From an uncultured Helicobacter sp. (lineage in GTDB: Bacteria > Campylobacterota > Campylobacteria > Campylobacterales > Helicobacteraceae), in the NCBI RefSeq assembly GCF_937906905.1, contig NZ_CALERY010000022.1:1-64000 (forward strand): a stretch of 64,000 nt of DNA, in the 5' to 3' direction. Below, piece by piece: positions 23,494 to 31,838 of the stretch. The first letter of the stretch is position 1. Each line of letters begins with the position of its first letter. The translations under genes were made by a program, and so were the position numbers. The notes under the pieces are model-generated. The model saw nothing but the letters and a program-made list of their open reading frames with translations, was not told where the DNA came from and did not search any database.

Positions 23494-25413
23494 CTAAAAG
23501 TTTAACAACCTCGCATAATACGCCTGCCCACTTTTTGTCAGCCCGACGCGCACATTTGCCAAGCAGAAAAGCTCTGGGCTATCCCAGCTCAGATTCTGCT
23601 TAGGGTCTTTGGAATCTAACCCACCAAAATCCGTTTTACCAGAATCTGCCCTACTAGAATCTGCTTGGCTAACCCCAAATGCCAAATGCTCGAGAGTTGT
23701 TGCTGAAATTTTACGCCAAGTATGCGTAGATGGGCGATTGGATTCTGGTGGGGTTTTGCCAGATAAGCCAGCTTCCAAAAATATATCGCCCACAAGCGCG
23801 TCATAGAGATATTTCCATGCAACATGTTTTTGCGGTAGGCTTTGGGATAGACTTTGGCTTTGGAGGTGGCTGTGTGTGGCACTCTGCGCAAAATCTTGCT
23901 CTTGGGACTTTGTGTAAAATCTCCTATCAAGCCAAAAGTCAATAACCCCCTCGTAAAAAGCATTTTCAAGGATTGCTAGTGCTTCTTGTAGGAGTCCATT
24001 GCGCAAGCTCTGCATATCGCAAGGCAGCCAGAGCCATAGTAGCAAAATCCCCTTATTAGCACCCTGCCCTGCGTGTTTTGCGCCAGACTCTGGAGCCGCT
24101 ATGGAAGCGAGCATACTACGCTCGATATCGCGTAGGGTCTGGATAGGATCGCGCCAGCTTGGCTTACGAGCGAATTTTGCCTGCTTGGGCATATATACCT
24201 CATGCGTATGGGGCTGAAAGCTTTTAGCATAGATGAGACGATAGAGAAAATCGCCTATGGATTTAGGGGCAGAATCCATCATAGACTCCCTGCCAGCACG
24301 CACACTAGAATCTAAGCATAAATCCAAATAATGCCGAGTAGCACAAAGCACACGAGAATGAATATGCAAGCGAAGCTCCATGATACTAAGCAGCTCTTGA
24401 AACTCCTGAAGCTTGGTAGCGTCTTTGGCAGTGGTGAGCAACGATGTGGGGGCATAGGATTCTAGGATAGCGTGGATTTCTTTAGGGCTAAAATGATGAT
24501 GATCAGGGAAAAATCTACTCCCAACAATCCTGCAATCATTATCCATGGCTTGCGCACTAGAATCTAGCTTTGGCTCTAGTGGCGCTGGAGCTTGCATGCT
24601 AGATTCTGGATAAATAGGGGGGAGAAATGCTAGCAAGCGCGTAGGATTGGCTATGGCACTTAGAAGAAACATCTTGGGGCTTGGGTTTTTCACCCATACT
24701 TCACGCATGAAATCTCGCCCATCTTGCGCGATAATGGCATAGGGGCTATGATTTAGCTTGGTGTAGAGAGCGGGAGATTCTCGGTAGATTCCACTTGGGA
24801 TAAGCCGTTGATAAAATGGCTCTGGGTTTGGGCGCAGGATAATATCAAATTTACTAAAGCAAAAGCGGAGTCCATCATCAAGCAGCACAACATCTGCACC
24901 ATAGCGTTTGGATTCTCGTATGGCTCTGGCGCGATTTTCACTCACAATAACGCTGACATTGTGCTGCGAGAGAGCAGTCGCAATGAGATAAGGCTCATCA
25001 CCAGCCAGACTGGCTGTAGTAAGCAGCGTCCCATGCCGACTCACCCACAAAAGCCCTTTGCTCTTGCGCTTGTAGCCACGCGAAATAATAATAATATGCC
25101 CTCCAGAAGTGTTTGCCTTAGAATCCAGAGTAGATTCTGCCCCAGAATCCATAATAGCCTGACGCAAATAATGGCTAGCAAGATGTGTGGCAAGTGCAAT
25201 GATAAATGGCGTTTTCCCGCTGCCCCCTGCGATTAAGTTGCCCACTGATATGATTGGCAGCCCAAAGTCCCTGCCCTGCTTGCCATAGAGGATTCTAGGG
25301 GCAAGTCTTTTAAGCGTGGCAATCGCGCCATAGAGATAGCTTAGGGGCAGGAGCAAAAGGCTTAAGGCTTTATGCCCTAAATGTGGCGCGTAGTGGTAGC
25401 GGTGCAAATCCAC
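23494..25413 (-). CDS. lpxK: Tetraacyldisaccharide 4'-kinase with unexplained C-terminal extension
   Basis: LpxK phosphorylates the 4' position of the lipid A disaccharide at the inner membrane. A membrane-associated N terminus (ALSLLLLPLSYLYGAIATL) precedes the P-loop SVGNLIAGGSGKTPF at 56-70, then VLLDDGLRF near 177 and the conserved FPDHHHFSPKEI and TTAKDATKL near 302-334. Family members are about 310-350 aa, and homology stops near 352. The remaining 287 residues are extra: partly word-encoded Ser/Asp-rich linkers, but also ordered-looking parts (WLWLPCDMQSLRNGLL; AFYEGVIDFWLDRRFY) that I cannot assign. The start is GTG, directly after the nadE stop, with AAGGA eight bases upstream. The lpxK-nadE neighbourhood matches H. 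pylori. Confidence 0.88.
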   Translation of the reverse strand: MDLHRYHYAPHLGHKALSLLLLPLSYLYGAIATLKRLAPRILYGKQGRDFGLPIISVGNLIAGGSGKTPFIIALATHLASHYLRQAIMDSGAESTLDSKANTSGGHIIIISRGYKRKSKGLLWVSRHGTLLTTASLAGDEPYLIATALSQHNVSVIVSENRARAIRESKRYGADVVLLDDGLRFCFSKFDIILRPNPEPFYQRLIPSGIYRESPALYTKLNHSPYAIIAQDGRDFMREVWVKNPSPKMFLLSAIANPTRLLAFLPPIYPESSMQAPAPLEPKLDSSAQAMDNDCRIVGSRFFPDHHHFSPKEIHAILESYAPTSLLTTAKDATKLQEFQELLSIMELRLHIHSRVLCATRHYLDLCLDSSVRAGRESMMDSAPKSIGDFLYRLIYAKSFQPHTHEVYMPKQAKFARKPSWRDPIQTLRDIERSMLASIAAPESGAKHAGQGANKGILLLWLWLPCDMQSLRNGLLQEALAILENAFYEGVIDFWLDRRFYTKSQEQDFAQSATHSHLQSQSLSQSLPQKHVAWKYLYDALVGDIFLEAGLSGKTPPESNRPSTHTWRKISATTLEHLAFGVSQADSSRADSGKTDFGGLDSKDPKQNLSWDSPELFCLANVRVGLTKSGQAYYARLLNF

Positions 25414-26424
25414 TTATGTGTCCTTGTGCGTGGCTTTGTGGCTTGAAGTGTCTGTGCGAAGCTCGCGCAGTAGCTTGGATTTGGGCATAAATATCGTGGG
25501 CATCTCACGCTTAAATTGATTGGCTTTTATGCGTGTAAGCACCATAGATGCGAGTTTTTTCTCAAAGCTTTTGTAGTGCTTTTTGCGCAAGGCGTTGGGG
25601 TGGATAGGCGTTAGGGTGGATTTTGAGGGCATTGGTGGCTTAGCTTTAGGCTCTCCCTTGACTTTGGCTGACTCTCTAGCGCGGTGCTTGGGGGATTCTT
25701 TAGAGTAGTATTTGGCAGATCGCGCCACTATGGCGGCTAGCAGGCTGTCGATTTCAGCATAGCTAAACCCCAGCTCACCCTCATCGCTTTGATTGGGGTA
25801 GAGATCAGCGCTTGGGGGCTTTGTGATGATGGATTCTGGGAGTTGCAGGATTCTAGCTAGGGAGAAAATCTGTGTTTTAAACAATGCGCCTATGGGATTG
25901 ATCGCGCACGCTAGATCGCCAAAAATCGTGCCATAGCCTAGCAGTAGCTCGGATTGATTGCTTGTGCCTACGACAATGCCTTGATACATACTTGAGTAGT
26001 GATAGAGCAGAGCCATTCTCACCCTAGCGCAGAAATTCCCCACTTCAAGTGGTGTGGCTTTAGGAAAATCAGCCAAAAACTGCTCTTGATAGTGCGCGAT
26101 TGAATGCTGCTTAAGCGAAAGAGAAAAGGCATGCGCAAGTGCCTTGGCGTCTTCTCTGGAATGTGCGCTCGTAGTGAGACTAGGGAGAAACACACATACA
26201 AGCTTGATAGGTGTGTGAAATTTGCGTGCATACCGCTGTATGGCAAGCTGACATAATCGCGCCACTACCGCAGAATCCACTCCGCCACTCACACCCAGCA
26301 CAAGAGAGCGTGCGTTTGTATAGGAAATCTGCTTACAGATGAATTTCACACTTTCATGCACGAAAGCCTTTTCACAAAATCCTGCTCCTCTAAAGGATTC
26401 TAGCTTGGCACTCTTGGCACTCAT
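25414..26424 (-). CDS. nadE: NH3-dependent NAD+ synthetase
   Basis: Converts deamido-NAD to NAD with ATP and ammonia in the cytosol. The ATP pyrophosphatase loop SGGVDS is at 46-51. VVGTSNQSELLLGYGTIFGD carries the substrate-binding region, and PSADLYPNQSDEGELGFSY is the conserved lid segment. No glutaminase domain is present. A basic Ser/Lys/Pro-rich insert (about residues 232-275) splits the C-terminal helices. It overlaps the dedA stop by 4 nt (ATGA) and is followed directly by lpxK, so the three are one operon. Confidence 0.95.
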   Translation of the reverse strand: MSAKSAKLESFRGAGFCEKAFVHESVKFICKQISYTNARSLVLGVSGGVDSAVVARLCQLAIQRYARKFHTPIKLVCVFLPSLTTSAHSREDAKALAHAFSLSLKQHSIAHYQEQFLADFPKATPLEVGNFCARVRMALLYHYSSMYQGIVVGTSNQSELLLGYGTIFGDLACAINPIGALFKTQIFSLARILQLPESIITKPPSADLYPNQSDEGELGFSYAEIDSLLAAIVARSAKYYSKESPKHRARESAKVKGEPKAKPPMPSKSTLTPIHPNALRKKHYKSFEKKLASMVLTRIKANQFKREMPTIFMPKSKLLRELRTDTSSHKATHKDT

Positions 26425-27110
26425 TGGATAGAGCCGCTTGATGTAGATTCTGTGGTTTTGGATTCTGTGAAGCCAGGTTGCGGCATGGATTTTATAGAGC
26501 TAGAATCTAAAGTGCTAGATTCCATATTGGGCTTTGTAAGGGAGGCGTGCTTTTTTCTCCCAAATACTATAAACACGAATACAAGAGCAGCAAAAAGCAA
26601 AGCCAATATCCCATAGGAATACTGACCATAAGACTCGATGATCTCGACAATAGCCTGCGAGAAATAAAATGCCAAAACCCCAAGACTAAGCGCCCATACT
26701 ATGCTAGAAAGCACATTTAGCAGGAGGAATTTTCTCATATCATAGCGACTCACACCAATAGCCACTGGGACAAGGAATTTGACACCATAGAGATATTTAT
26801 TTACCAAAATCAGCAATGCGCCATATTTTTTTAGCCAGATATGCATGAGCGCAATTTTTCTACGATGTGCGATAAGAAAACGCTCAAAGTCCTTTTTCTG
26901 GTAGCGCATGAGAATCACAAGCAACGAACTACCAAAGAAATTCCCCGCCGCTGCGACAAGAATGCTTATCGATAAATCCGTATGACCAAATGTCGCTAGG
27001 GCGCCAGCTGCGAGAATCCCCACATAGCCACTCCCCATGCAGTAGAAAAACAGCGCCACATAGCCCCATGTCTCAAAAAAATCCTGAAAAGTGTTGATAA
27101 AAGTTTCCAT
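26421..27110 (-). CDS. DedA-family inner-membrane protein
   Basis: DedA/VTT proteins are probable phospholipid or undecaprenyl-phosphate transporters. The protein shows the re-entrant glycine-rich segment GSGYVGILAAGALATFGH and the conserved MHIWLKKYGALLILVNKYLYGVK then VPVAIGVSRYDMRKF region, followed by two more membrane helices and a cytosolic Ser/Thr-rich tail (residues about 195-229) made of TLDSSS/TES words. It is first in the dedA-nadE-lpxK operon; grouping with lipid A synthesis fits an envelope lipid role, though this is inference. Confidence 0.88.
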   Translation of the reverse strand: METFINTFQDFFETWGYVALFFYCMGSGYVGILAAGALATFGHTDLSISILVAAAGNFFGSSLLVILMRYQKKDFERFLIAHRRKIALMHIWLKKYGALLILVNKYLYGVKFLVPVAIGVSRYDMRKFLLLNVLSSIVWALSLGVLAFYFSQAIVEIIESYGQYSYGILALLFAALVFVFIVFGRKKHASLTKPNMESSTLDSSSIKSMPQPGFTESKTTESTSSGSIQ

Positions 27111-27143
27111 GAATTTACTAAGCCTTTATGCGATTGATTCTTG

Positions 27144-27149
27144 ATTATA
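27144..27149 (-). promoter_or_regulatory. Predicted dedA operon promoter (-10)
   Basis: Minus strand AGGTATAATC with a leader of about 27 nt. It is divergent from the -10 at 27185-27190. Confidence 0.5.
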
Positions 27150-27184
27150 CCTAAACTTTAAGCTAAAAAAGACTTTTTAAGGTG

Positions 27185-27190
27185 TATAAT
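27185..27190 (+). promoter_or_regulatory. Predicted bacteriohemerythrin promoter (-10)
   Basis: GGTGTATAATCC, a perfect -10 with TG one base further out than usual. The leader is about 80 nt, ending in AAGGGGAGA before the ATG. Confidence 0.5.
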
Positions 27191-27278
27191 CCGGCACTTG
27201 CAGGAGTAAAAATCGCTGGAATCAAAAGCGAACCCTCAAAACAAAAGTTTGACTAGATTCTGGCAAAGGGGAGAGCAC

Positions 27279-27848
27279 ATGGCAATACCTGAATGGGACG
27301 ATAAATTTAGTATCCATAACGATGAAATTGATGTGCAGCACAAGAAGCTGTTTGACATCGCACATAGGGCTGGACTACTCATCAGCAAGCAAGTTGATGG
27401 CAACGAAATCAAAAAAATCCTTGTCGAGTTGTTTGAATATATGAAAGTGCATTTCCGCGATGAGGAAGCCTATATGGCAAGTATTGGCTATCCAGGGCTG
27501 GAGCGCCAATCTGCGATGCATCAGCAAATTATCCAAGACATGACAGAACTTATCCAAAATATCCGTTACGACTTCAAGCAAAAGCTCGCAATCATCACCG
27601 AAGAGTGGCTTATCAATCATATTTTAAAAGAAGATATGCAAATCGAAGTCTATCGCAAAGCGCACGAAGAGGAAATCAAAGCTCTCCAAGCCCAGCAAAA
27701 TGGAGCCAAAGGAGTTACTCATGTCTATAAATGCGCCTGTAAGCCAGCGTTTAAAGTCCTAAATACCGTGCATGAAAAAATCCAGAGTGGGCAGGCATTT
27801 CACTGCAAAAAATGTGGCGAGGGGATTGTTTTCGTGCGCGATGAGTAG
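27279..27848 (+). CDS. Bacteriohemerythrin with C-terminal Cys-rich module
   Basis: Hemerythrins bind O2 at a non-heme diiron site and help microaerophiles handle oxygen. Ligand positions match the family numbering: His21, His58 and Glu62 (HFRDEE), His81, His114 and Asp119 (HILKED). The position usually held by His77 is Gln (LERQSAMH), so one iron ligand appears to be missing. A C-terminal module, residues 150-187, has Cys152-x-Cys154 and Cys176-x-x-Cys179 and looks like a small zinc ribbon, not part of a minimal hemerythrin. The start at 27279 is chosen over 27249 because AAGGGGAGA precedes it and the family begins MxxPEWDDKFSI. The next gene overlaps its end. Confidence 0.93.
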   Translation: MAIPEWDDKFSIHNDEIDVQHKKLFDIAHRAGLLISKQVDGNEIKKILVELFEYMKVHFRDEEAYMASIGYPGLERQSAMHQQIIQDMTELIQNIRYDFKQKLAIITEEWLINHILKEDMQIEVYRKAHEEEIKALQAQQNGAKGVTHVYKCACKPAFKVLNTVHEKIQSGQAFHCKKCGEGIVFVRDE

Positions 27849-28347
27849 AATTTCTCGCGCCTCCATATTATCTGCTTTTTTCCTGTTCTCTTGTATATAC
27901 GCAGGATCGGGCACTCCACAGAGCGAGCCCCAAATTGATGCACTAGACTTTCTACACTACTATGCAAGCGAGCTTCAAGAGATTCATAGAGAAATTATCA
28001 AGCGCTCTGTGGATAGGGATTTTTTGCGCTTCCGGGGCTATTGGCTAATCGACTATACCACCTACAAATCCATGAGCGCACGCGAAGTTGTCGCGATTGC
28101 AAAACCTTTAGTGTTTTTCGGTGGGACGCTCGCAAGTAAGCCTAGATACAGAGAGCTAGGCGGAGTTAGCATAGATGCCAGAGCACAAGGGGAGGAGAGC
28201 AAATCTCGCCCGATTCATCTGCAGTTTCAAAGTCGGTATTTCAGCGATTTACTCACAATTTATGCAAATGGGAGCGGATTCTACGCGCTATGTGTGCCAG
28301 CTCCACTTCGTCATTGCTTACTGCTTGGCATAGGCGAGCGCTGGTAG
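27841..28347 (+). CDS. Small exported protein, function unknown
   Basis: Not recognised. From the ATG at 27841, overlapping the hemerythrin stop by 8 nt, it has a signal peptide (SILSAFFLFSCIYA). The Cys could mark a lipoprotein, although Phe at -2 makes a poor lipobox. The mature part (about 150 aa) has an acidic helix (DFLHYYASELQEIHREII) and a likely beta-rich end. A longer frame from 27772 would lack a signal peptide. Translation is probably coupled to the hemerythrin gene. A hairpin follows at 28351-28384. Confidence 0.65.
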   Translation: MSRISRASILSAFFLFSCIYAGSGTPQSEPQIDALDFLHYYASELQEIHREIIKRSVDRDFLRFRGYWLIDYTTYKSMSAREVVAIAKPLVFFGGTLASKPRYRELGGVSIDARAQGEESKSRPIHLQFQSRYFSDLLTIYANGSGFYALCVPAPLRHCLLLGIGERW

Positions 28348-28350
28348 TCT

Positions 28351-28384
28351 ATTTGCCCTGCTAGCCAGAATCCAGCAGGCAAAT
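28351..28384 (+). terminator. Hairpin after the 27841 gene
   Basis: ATTTGCCCTGCT pairs with AGCAGGCAAAT (11 pairs, one bulged C) around an 11-nt loop holding CCAGAATCC. It starts 3 nt after the stop and lies between convergent genes, so it may serve both strands. The T-run is poor. Confidence 0.6.
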
Positions 28385-28410
28385 TTGGCAGCACTTGCTC
28401 CAGAGCTTGC

Positions 28411-29736
28411 CTATAACGCGCGCAAAAACTCCATAAACACCCAATATAGTCTCTCGACATCACTCACTGCTACACGCTCATCTATACTATGGATTCTATC
28501 ATTGCGCACGCCAAACTCCACCGCTTCTATTCCATATTCATGGCAAAATCGCGCATCGCTTGTCCCTCCACTCGTGCTGCATGCGGGTGTGATACCACAG
28601 GTCTTCTCCACACTTGCTGCAAGATGTTTTACCAGAGTAGAATCTCTTGCGCAGATAAATGGTTTTGCACTTTGTTTTAGGCTAAGAGTGCAAGTAATCC
28701 CATGCGAGCGCTGGATTTCTTGCATGATAGATTCTATATAGTTTTGCAGGCTTTCTCTCGAGCTTAGCGGGGAGTTTCGCACATTAAACATCACTCTAAG
28801 CGCACTAGGCGTTACATTTACCACTTCAAGCCCACCGCGTATATCAGTGATGACAAGCTTTGATGGTGCGAAATTCTCATCTCCAGAGTCCAGCTCTACC
28901 CCAGCAAGCTTACCAAGCCAAGCCCCTAGCGCCTCCACAGGGTTGTGGCATTTCTCCGGGTAGGCGACATGCCCTTGTTTGCCCAGAATCTCAAGCACCC
29001 CATTGATACTTCCACGCCGCCCGTTTTTAATCGTATCGCCAAAAATCTCGCTACATGTGGGTTCAGCGACAATGGCATGGCTTGGAAGCAAATCAAGCTT
29101 TGCTAGCTCTTCTAGAGCATAGCGCGTGCCATAAGTGCCCTCCCCCTCCTCATCACTTGTAAGCAAAAGCGAGAGCATAGGTGGGTGGGCGCGATTGGAC
29201 TGCAAGGTAGATTCTGGGAGTTTAGGCTGCGTGCTAGAATCTATGTTTAGCTTGGATTTTGCTCTCATAGATTCCACAAAATCCACCAAAGCGCAGACAA
29301 ATGCTGCTACACCAGCTTTCATATCCTGCGCACCTCTACCCCATATATACCCCCCCTGCTCTACCCCAGAAAACGCCCCCACGCTCCAGCCATCACCTGC
29401 GGGCACAACATCTACATGCCCCATGAAGCAAAAATGCCTGATGTTTTGTATGGATTCCATAGATTCTAGTGTGCGATTCTGCTGCTTGCCTGGGTTTTTA
29501 GTATTTTCACTCAAATCAATATATGCAAACAAATTACGCACGCCACCCTTATCAATCTGCAAGCACCTAAACCCAACAGCCTCTAGCCTTGGACGGATTA
29601 AATCATAAATCCCACATTCCTGGGGCGTAACACTCTCCCGGCGCAAAAGCTCCTGGAGAAGCGCAAGACTTGCACGAGCATTTGTGCAAATCGGTGCTGG
29701 TGCTCGAGAATTTTTTGCTAATGCGGCGTTGGACAT
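28411..29736 (-). CDS. dapE: Succinyl-diaminopimelate desuccinylase
   Basis: A zinc-dependent M20 enzyme of the lysine/diaminopimelate pathway. It has MGHVDVVPAGDGW with the first metal His and Asp (His110 and Asp112 when counted from the GTG at 29745), GRGAQDMKAGVAAF, the catalytic Glu in SDEEGEGTYGT, and the C-terminal GVRNDRIHSIDERV with the last zinc His. Two Ser/Asn-rich word-encoded inserts (about 79-102 and 155-180 in the same numbering) lengthen the usual roughly 375-aa protein. The frame opens with GTG inside mnmG; I prefer the ATG at 29736, two bases after the mnmG stop, though neither has a strong ribosome site. The mnmG-dapE pair is conserved in Helicobacter. Confidence 0.94.
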   Translation of the reverse strand: MSNAALAKNSRAPAPICTNARASLALLQELLRRESVTPQECGIYDLIRPRLEAVGFRCLQIDKGGVRNLFAYIDLSENTKNPGKQQNRTLESMESIQNIRHFCFMGHVDVVPAGDGWSVGAFSGVEQGGYIWGRGAQDMKAGVAAFVCALVDFVESMRAKSKLNIDSSTQPKLPESTLQSNRAHPPMLSLLLTSDEEGEGTYGTRYALEELAKLDLLPSHAIVAEPTCSEIFGDTIKNGRRGSINGVLEILGKQGHVAYPEKCHNPVEALGAWLGKLAGVELDSGDENFAPSKLVITDIRGGLEVVNVTPSALRVMFNVRNSPLSSRESLQNYIESIMQEIQRSHGITCTLSLKQSAKPFICARDSTLVKHLAASVEKTCGITPACSTSGGTSDARFCHEYGIEAVEFGVRNDRIHSIDERVAVSDVERLYWVFMEFLRAL

Positions 29737-29738
29737 GG

Positions 29739-31823
29739 CTAACACTCTGGATTTATTCTATCATTTTTACTTTTGCTGCGCAGGTGGATATACAAATGCA
29801 GCACATCAAGGCTTGCGGGCGTGATTCCGCTGATTTTAGAGGCATCAAAGAGACTTTTGGGACGCGTCTTGGAAAGCTTCTCGATGACTTCAAGCGAGAG
29901 TCCAGAGATCCCCTCATAGCAGAAATCCTGCGGAATCTGCACTGCTAGCATGGCTTGCATGTTTTCAATACTTGCTTGTTGTTTTTTGATATAGTCGTGG
30001 TATTTGGCTTCTATACGGATTTGCTCTAGCGCTTGGAGGCTAAAAGTGCTAAAAGCCGGGATAGAGTCTAGCGCCCAAGATCCCTTAGAAAAAGCTGCTT
30101 TAGATTCCATGCCAGAATCTAAAGCTTTAGAATCTTTTGATGCTAGATTTATGAGAAATCGCTCCAATGCGGCAAAATCCTTAAACTCATCGCGCCCTAT
30201 TATTGTGATGAGTGGGGTTTTTTGCGTGATTGGTTGGAGTCCTTGCATGGATAGAAACTCTAAACTTTGTCGGCTTGGGGTTAGCGAATTTGTGCGTAAA
30301 AACTCCAGTGCATAGGTGATATCACCCATGTCTTTGGTAAAAATTGCCAAAGAGCTTTTCTCTATCGTGCCAAGCTCTTTGGCATAGGTTAGCAGGCGGT
30401 ATATAGCATTATCCTCACGCAGCAACAACCGATACTCCGCACGCGAAGTGAAAACACGATAGGGCTCCTCTGTGCCTTTTGTTACAAGATCATCAATCAT
30501 CACGCCAATATAACTCTCATCTCGGCGTAGCACGAGCTCTTTACGCGAGAATCTAAAGCGTTTAGGCTCGAGATTCTGGAGTGAAAGTGTGGCATTGATC
30601 CCTGCCATAAGCCCAAGCGCACCTGCCTCCTCATAGCCTGTGGTGCCATTGATCTGTCCTGCGAGATAGAGTGAATCCACCGCTTTAGATTCTAATGTAT
30701 GATGCAGCTGAGTAGGCAAGACATAATCATACTCTATCGCATAGCCATAGCGCGTGATTTTGGCATTTTCTAGCCCTGCTATGGAGGCGACAACCTGCTC
30801 TTGCACATCAAAAGGCAGCGAGGTAGAAAGCCCGTTAATGTAATATTCTACGCCATCTTTGGTCTGGGGCTCGAGAAAAAGTTGGTGGCGCTCTTTATCT
30901 GCGAAGCGATTTATCTTATCCTCGATACTTGGGCAATATCGCGGACCAACGCCTGAAATTTGCCCAGTAAATAGCGGTGCTCGGTGAAAATTCTCACGGA
31001 TAAGTTCATGCGTGCGTTCATTGGTATAAGTAACAAAACAAGGCAGCTGCACTGGCGCAAAAGACTTAGGCTCTAGCATACTTTGATAGCTGAAGCTTGG
31101 TGGATTCTCATCGCCATCGTGGCGCTCAAGACTAGCAAAATCAATGCTTCTGCCATCAATGCGCGGGCAGGTGCCGGTTTTTAAGCGCCCAAGCTTTAGC
31201 CCAAGCGCGGCGAGAGAAGCGCTTAAATCATTGCTTGCATTCTCGCCAAAGCGCCCATTTTCCAGGCGATTTTCCCCGATATGAACAAGTCCTCGCAAGA
31301 ATGTGCCAGTGGTTATGATGACCTTGTGCGCATGGTAGGATTTGCCGATATTTGTGCGCACACCAATGGCTTTGAAGCGCGGAGTGGTTGGGCTAGATGG
31401 TGGTGTTTTTGCGCCCAAATCCTCCACAGGTGCTACTAAAATCTCGCTCACCATTTCTTGCGAGATTGTGAGATTTGGCGTGTTTAGCGCGAGATTGCGC
31501 GCGTAGATTCTGTATGCGTCCATGTCGATTTGCGCTCTTGTGCCACGCACTGCTGGACCTTTTGAAGCATTTAGCGTGCGGTATTGGATTCCGCAAGCAT
31601 CAGTGATCTGCCCCATAACTCCGCCAAGCGCATCAATCTCTTTTACCAAGTGCCCTTTACCAAGTCCGCCAATTGCTGGATTACAACTCGCTAGAGCAAT
31701 GTTTTCTACAAGGATTGTAAGCAAATGCACGCGCGCACCCATTTTTGCAGCAATATGTGCTGCTTCAAGCCCCGCATGCCCGCCTCCTACGACAATTACA
31801 TCAAACTCTTGTGTATTTTGCAT
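29739..31823 (-). CDS. mnmG: tRNA uridine 5-carboxymethylaminomethyl modification enzyme MnmG (GidA)
   Basis: MnmG works with MnmE (57789) to make cmnm5U at the tRNA wobble position. The FAD-binding VVGGGHAGLEAA is at 11-22. CNPAIGGLGKGHLVKEIDALGG and GTFLRGLVHIGE are family signatures, and the C-terminal helical domain contains EALEQIRIEAKY-type sequence and GLSLEVIEKLSKTRP. At 694 aa it is longer than the usual 620-630, largely through a Ser/Ala-rich insert at about 562-595 (ALDSG, MESK, ALDSIP). It lies 15 nt after aspB. Cytosolic. Confidence 0.96.
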   Translation of the reverse strand: MQNTQEFDVIVVGGGHAGLEAAHIAAKMGARVHLLTILVENIALASCNPAIGGLGKGHLVKEIDALGGVMGQITDACGIQYRTLNASKGPAVRGTRAQIDMDAYRIYARNLALNTPNLTISQEMVSEILVAPVEDLGAKTPPSSPTTPRFKAIGVRTNIGKSYHAHKVIITTGTFLRGLVHIGENRLENGRFGENASNDLSASLAALGLKLGRLKTGTCPRIDGRSIDFASLERHDGDENPPSFSYQSMLEPKSFAPVQLPCFVTYTNERTHELIRENFHRAPLFTGQISGVGPRYCPSIEDKINRFADKERHQLFLEPQTKDGVEYYINGLSTSLPFDVQEQVVASIAGLENAKITRYGYAIEYDYVLPTQLHHTLESKAVDSLYLAGQINGTTGYEEAGALGLMAGINATLSLQNLEPKRFRFSRKELVLRRDESYIGVMIDDLVTKGTEEPYRVFTSRAEYRLLLREDNAIYRLLTYAKELGTIEKSSLAIFTKDMGDITYALEFLRTNSLTPSRQSLEFLSMQGLQPITQKTPLITIIGRDEFKDFAALERFLINLASKDSKALDSGMESKAAFSKGSWALDSIPAFSTFSLQALEQIRIEAKYHDYIKKQQASIENMQAMLAVQIPQDFCYEGISGLSLEVIEKLSKTRPKSLFDASKISGITPASLDVLHLYIHLRSKSKNDRINPEC

Positions 31824-31838
31824 ATAGATTCTGCTTGC

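Noticed and set aside
29350..29356. G7/C7 run inside dapE as a phase-variation site
   Set aside because: It encodes part of a Gly-Gly in a conserved region of a normally essential enzyme, and seven is short; a switch here is unlikely.
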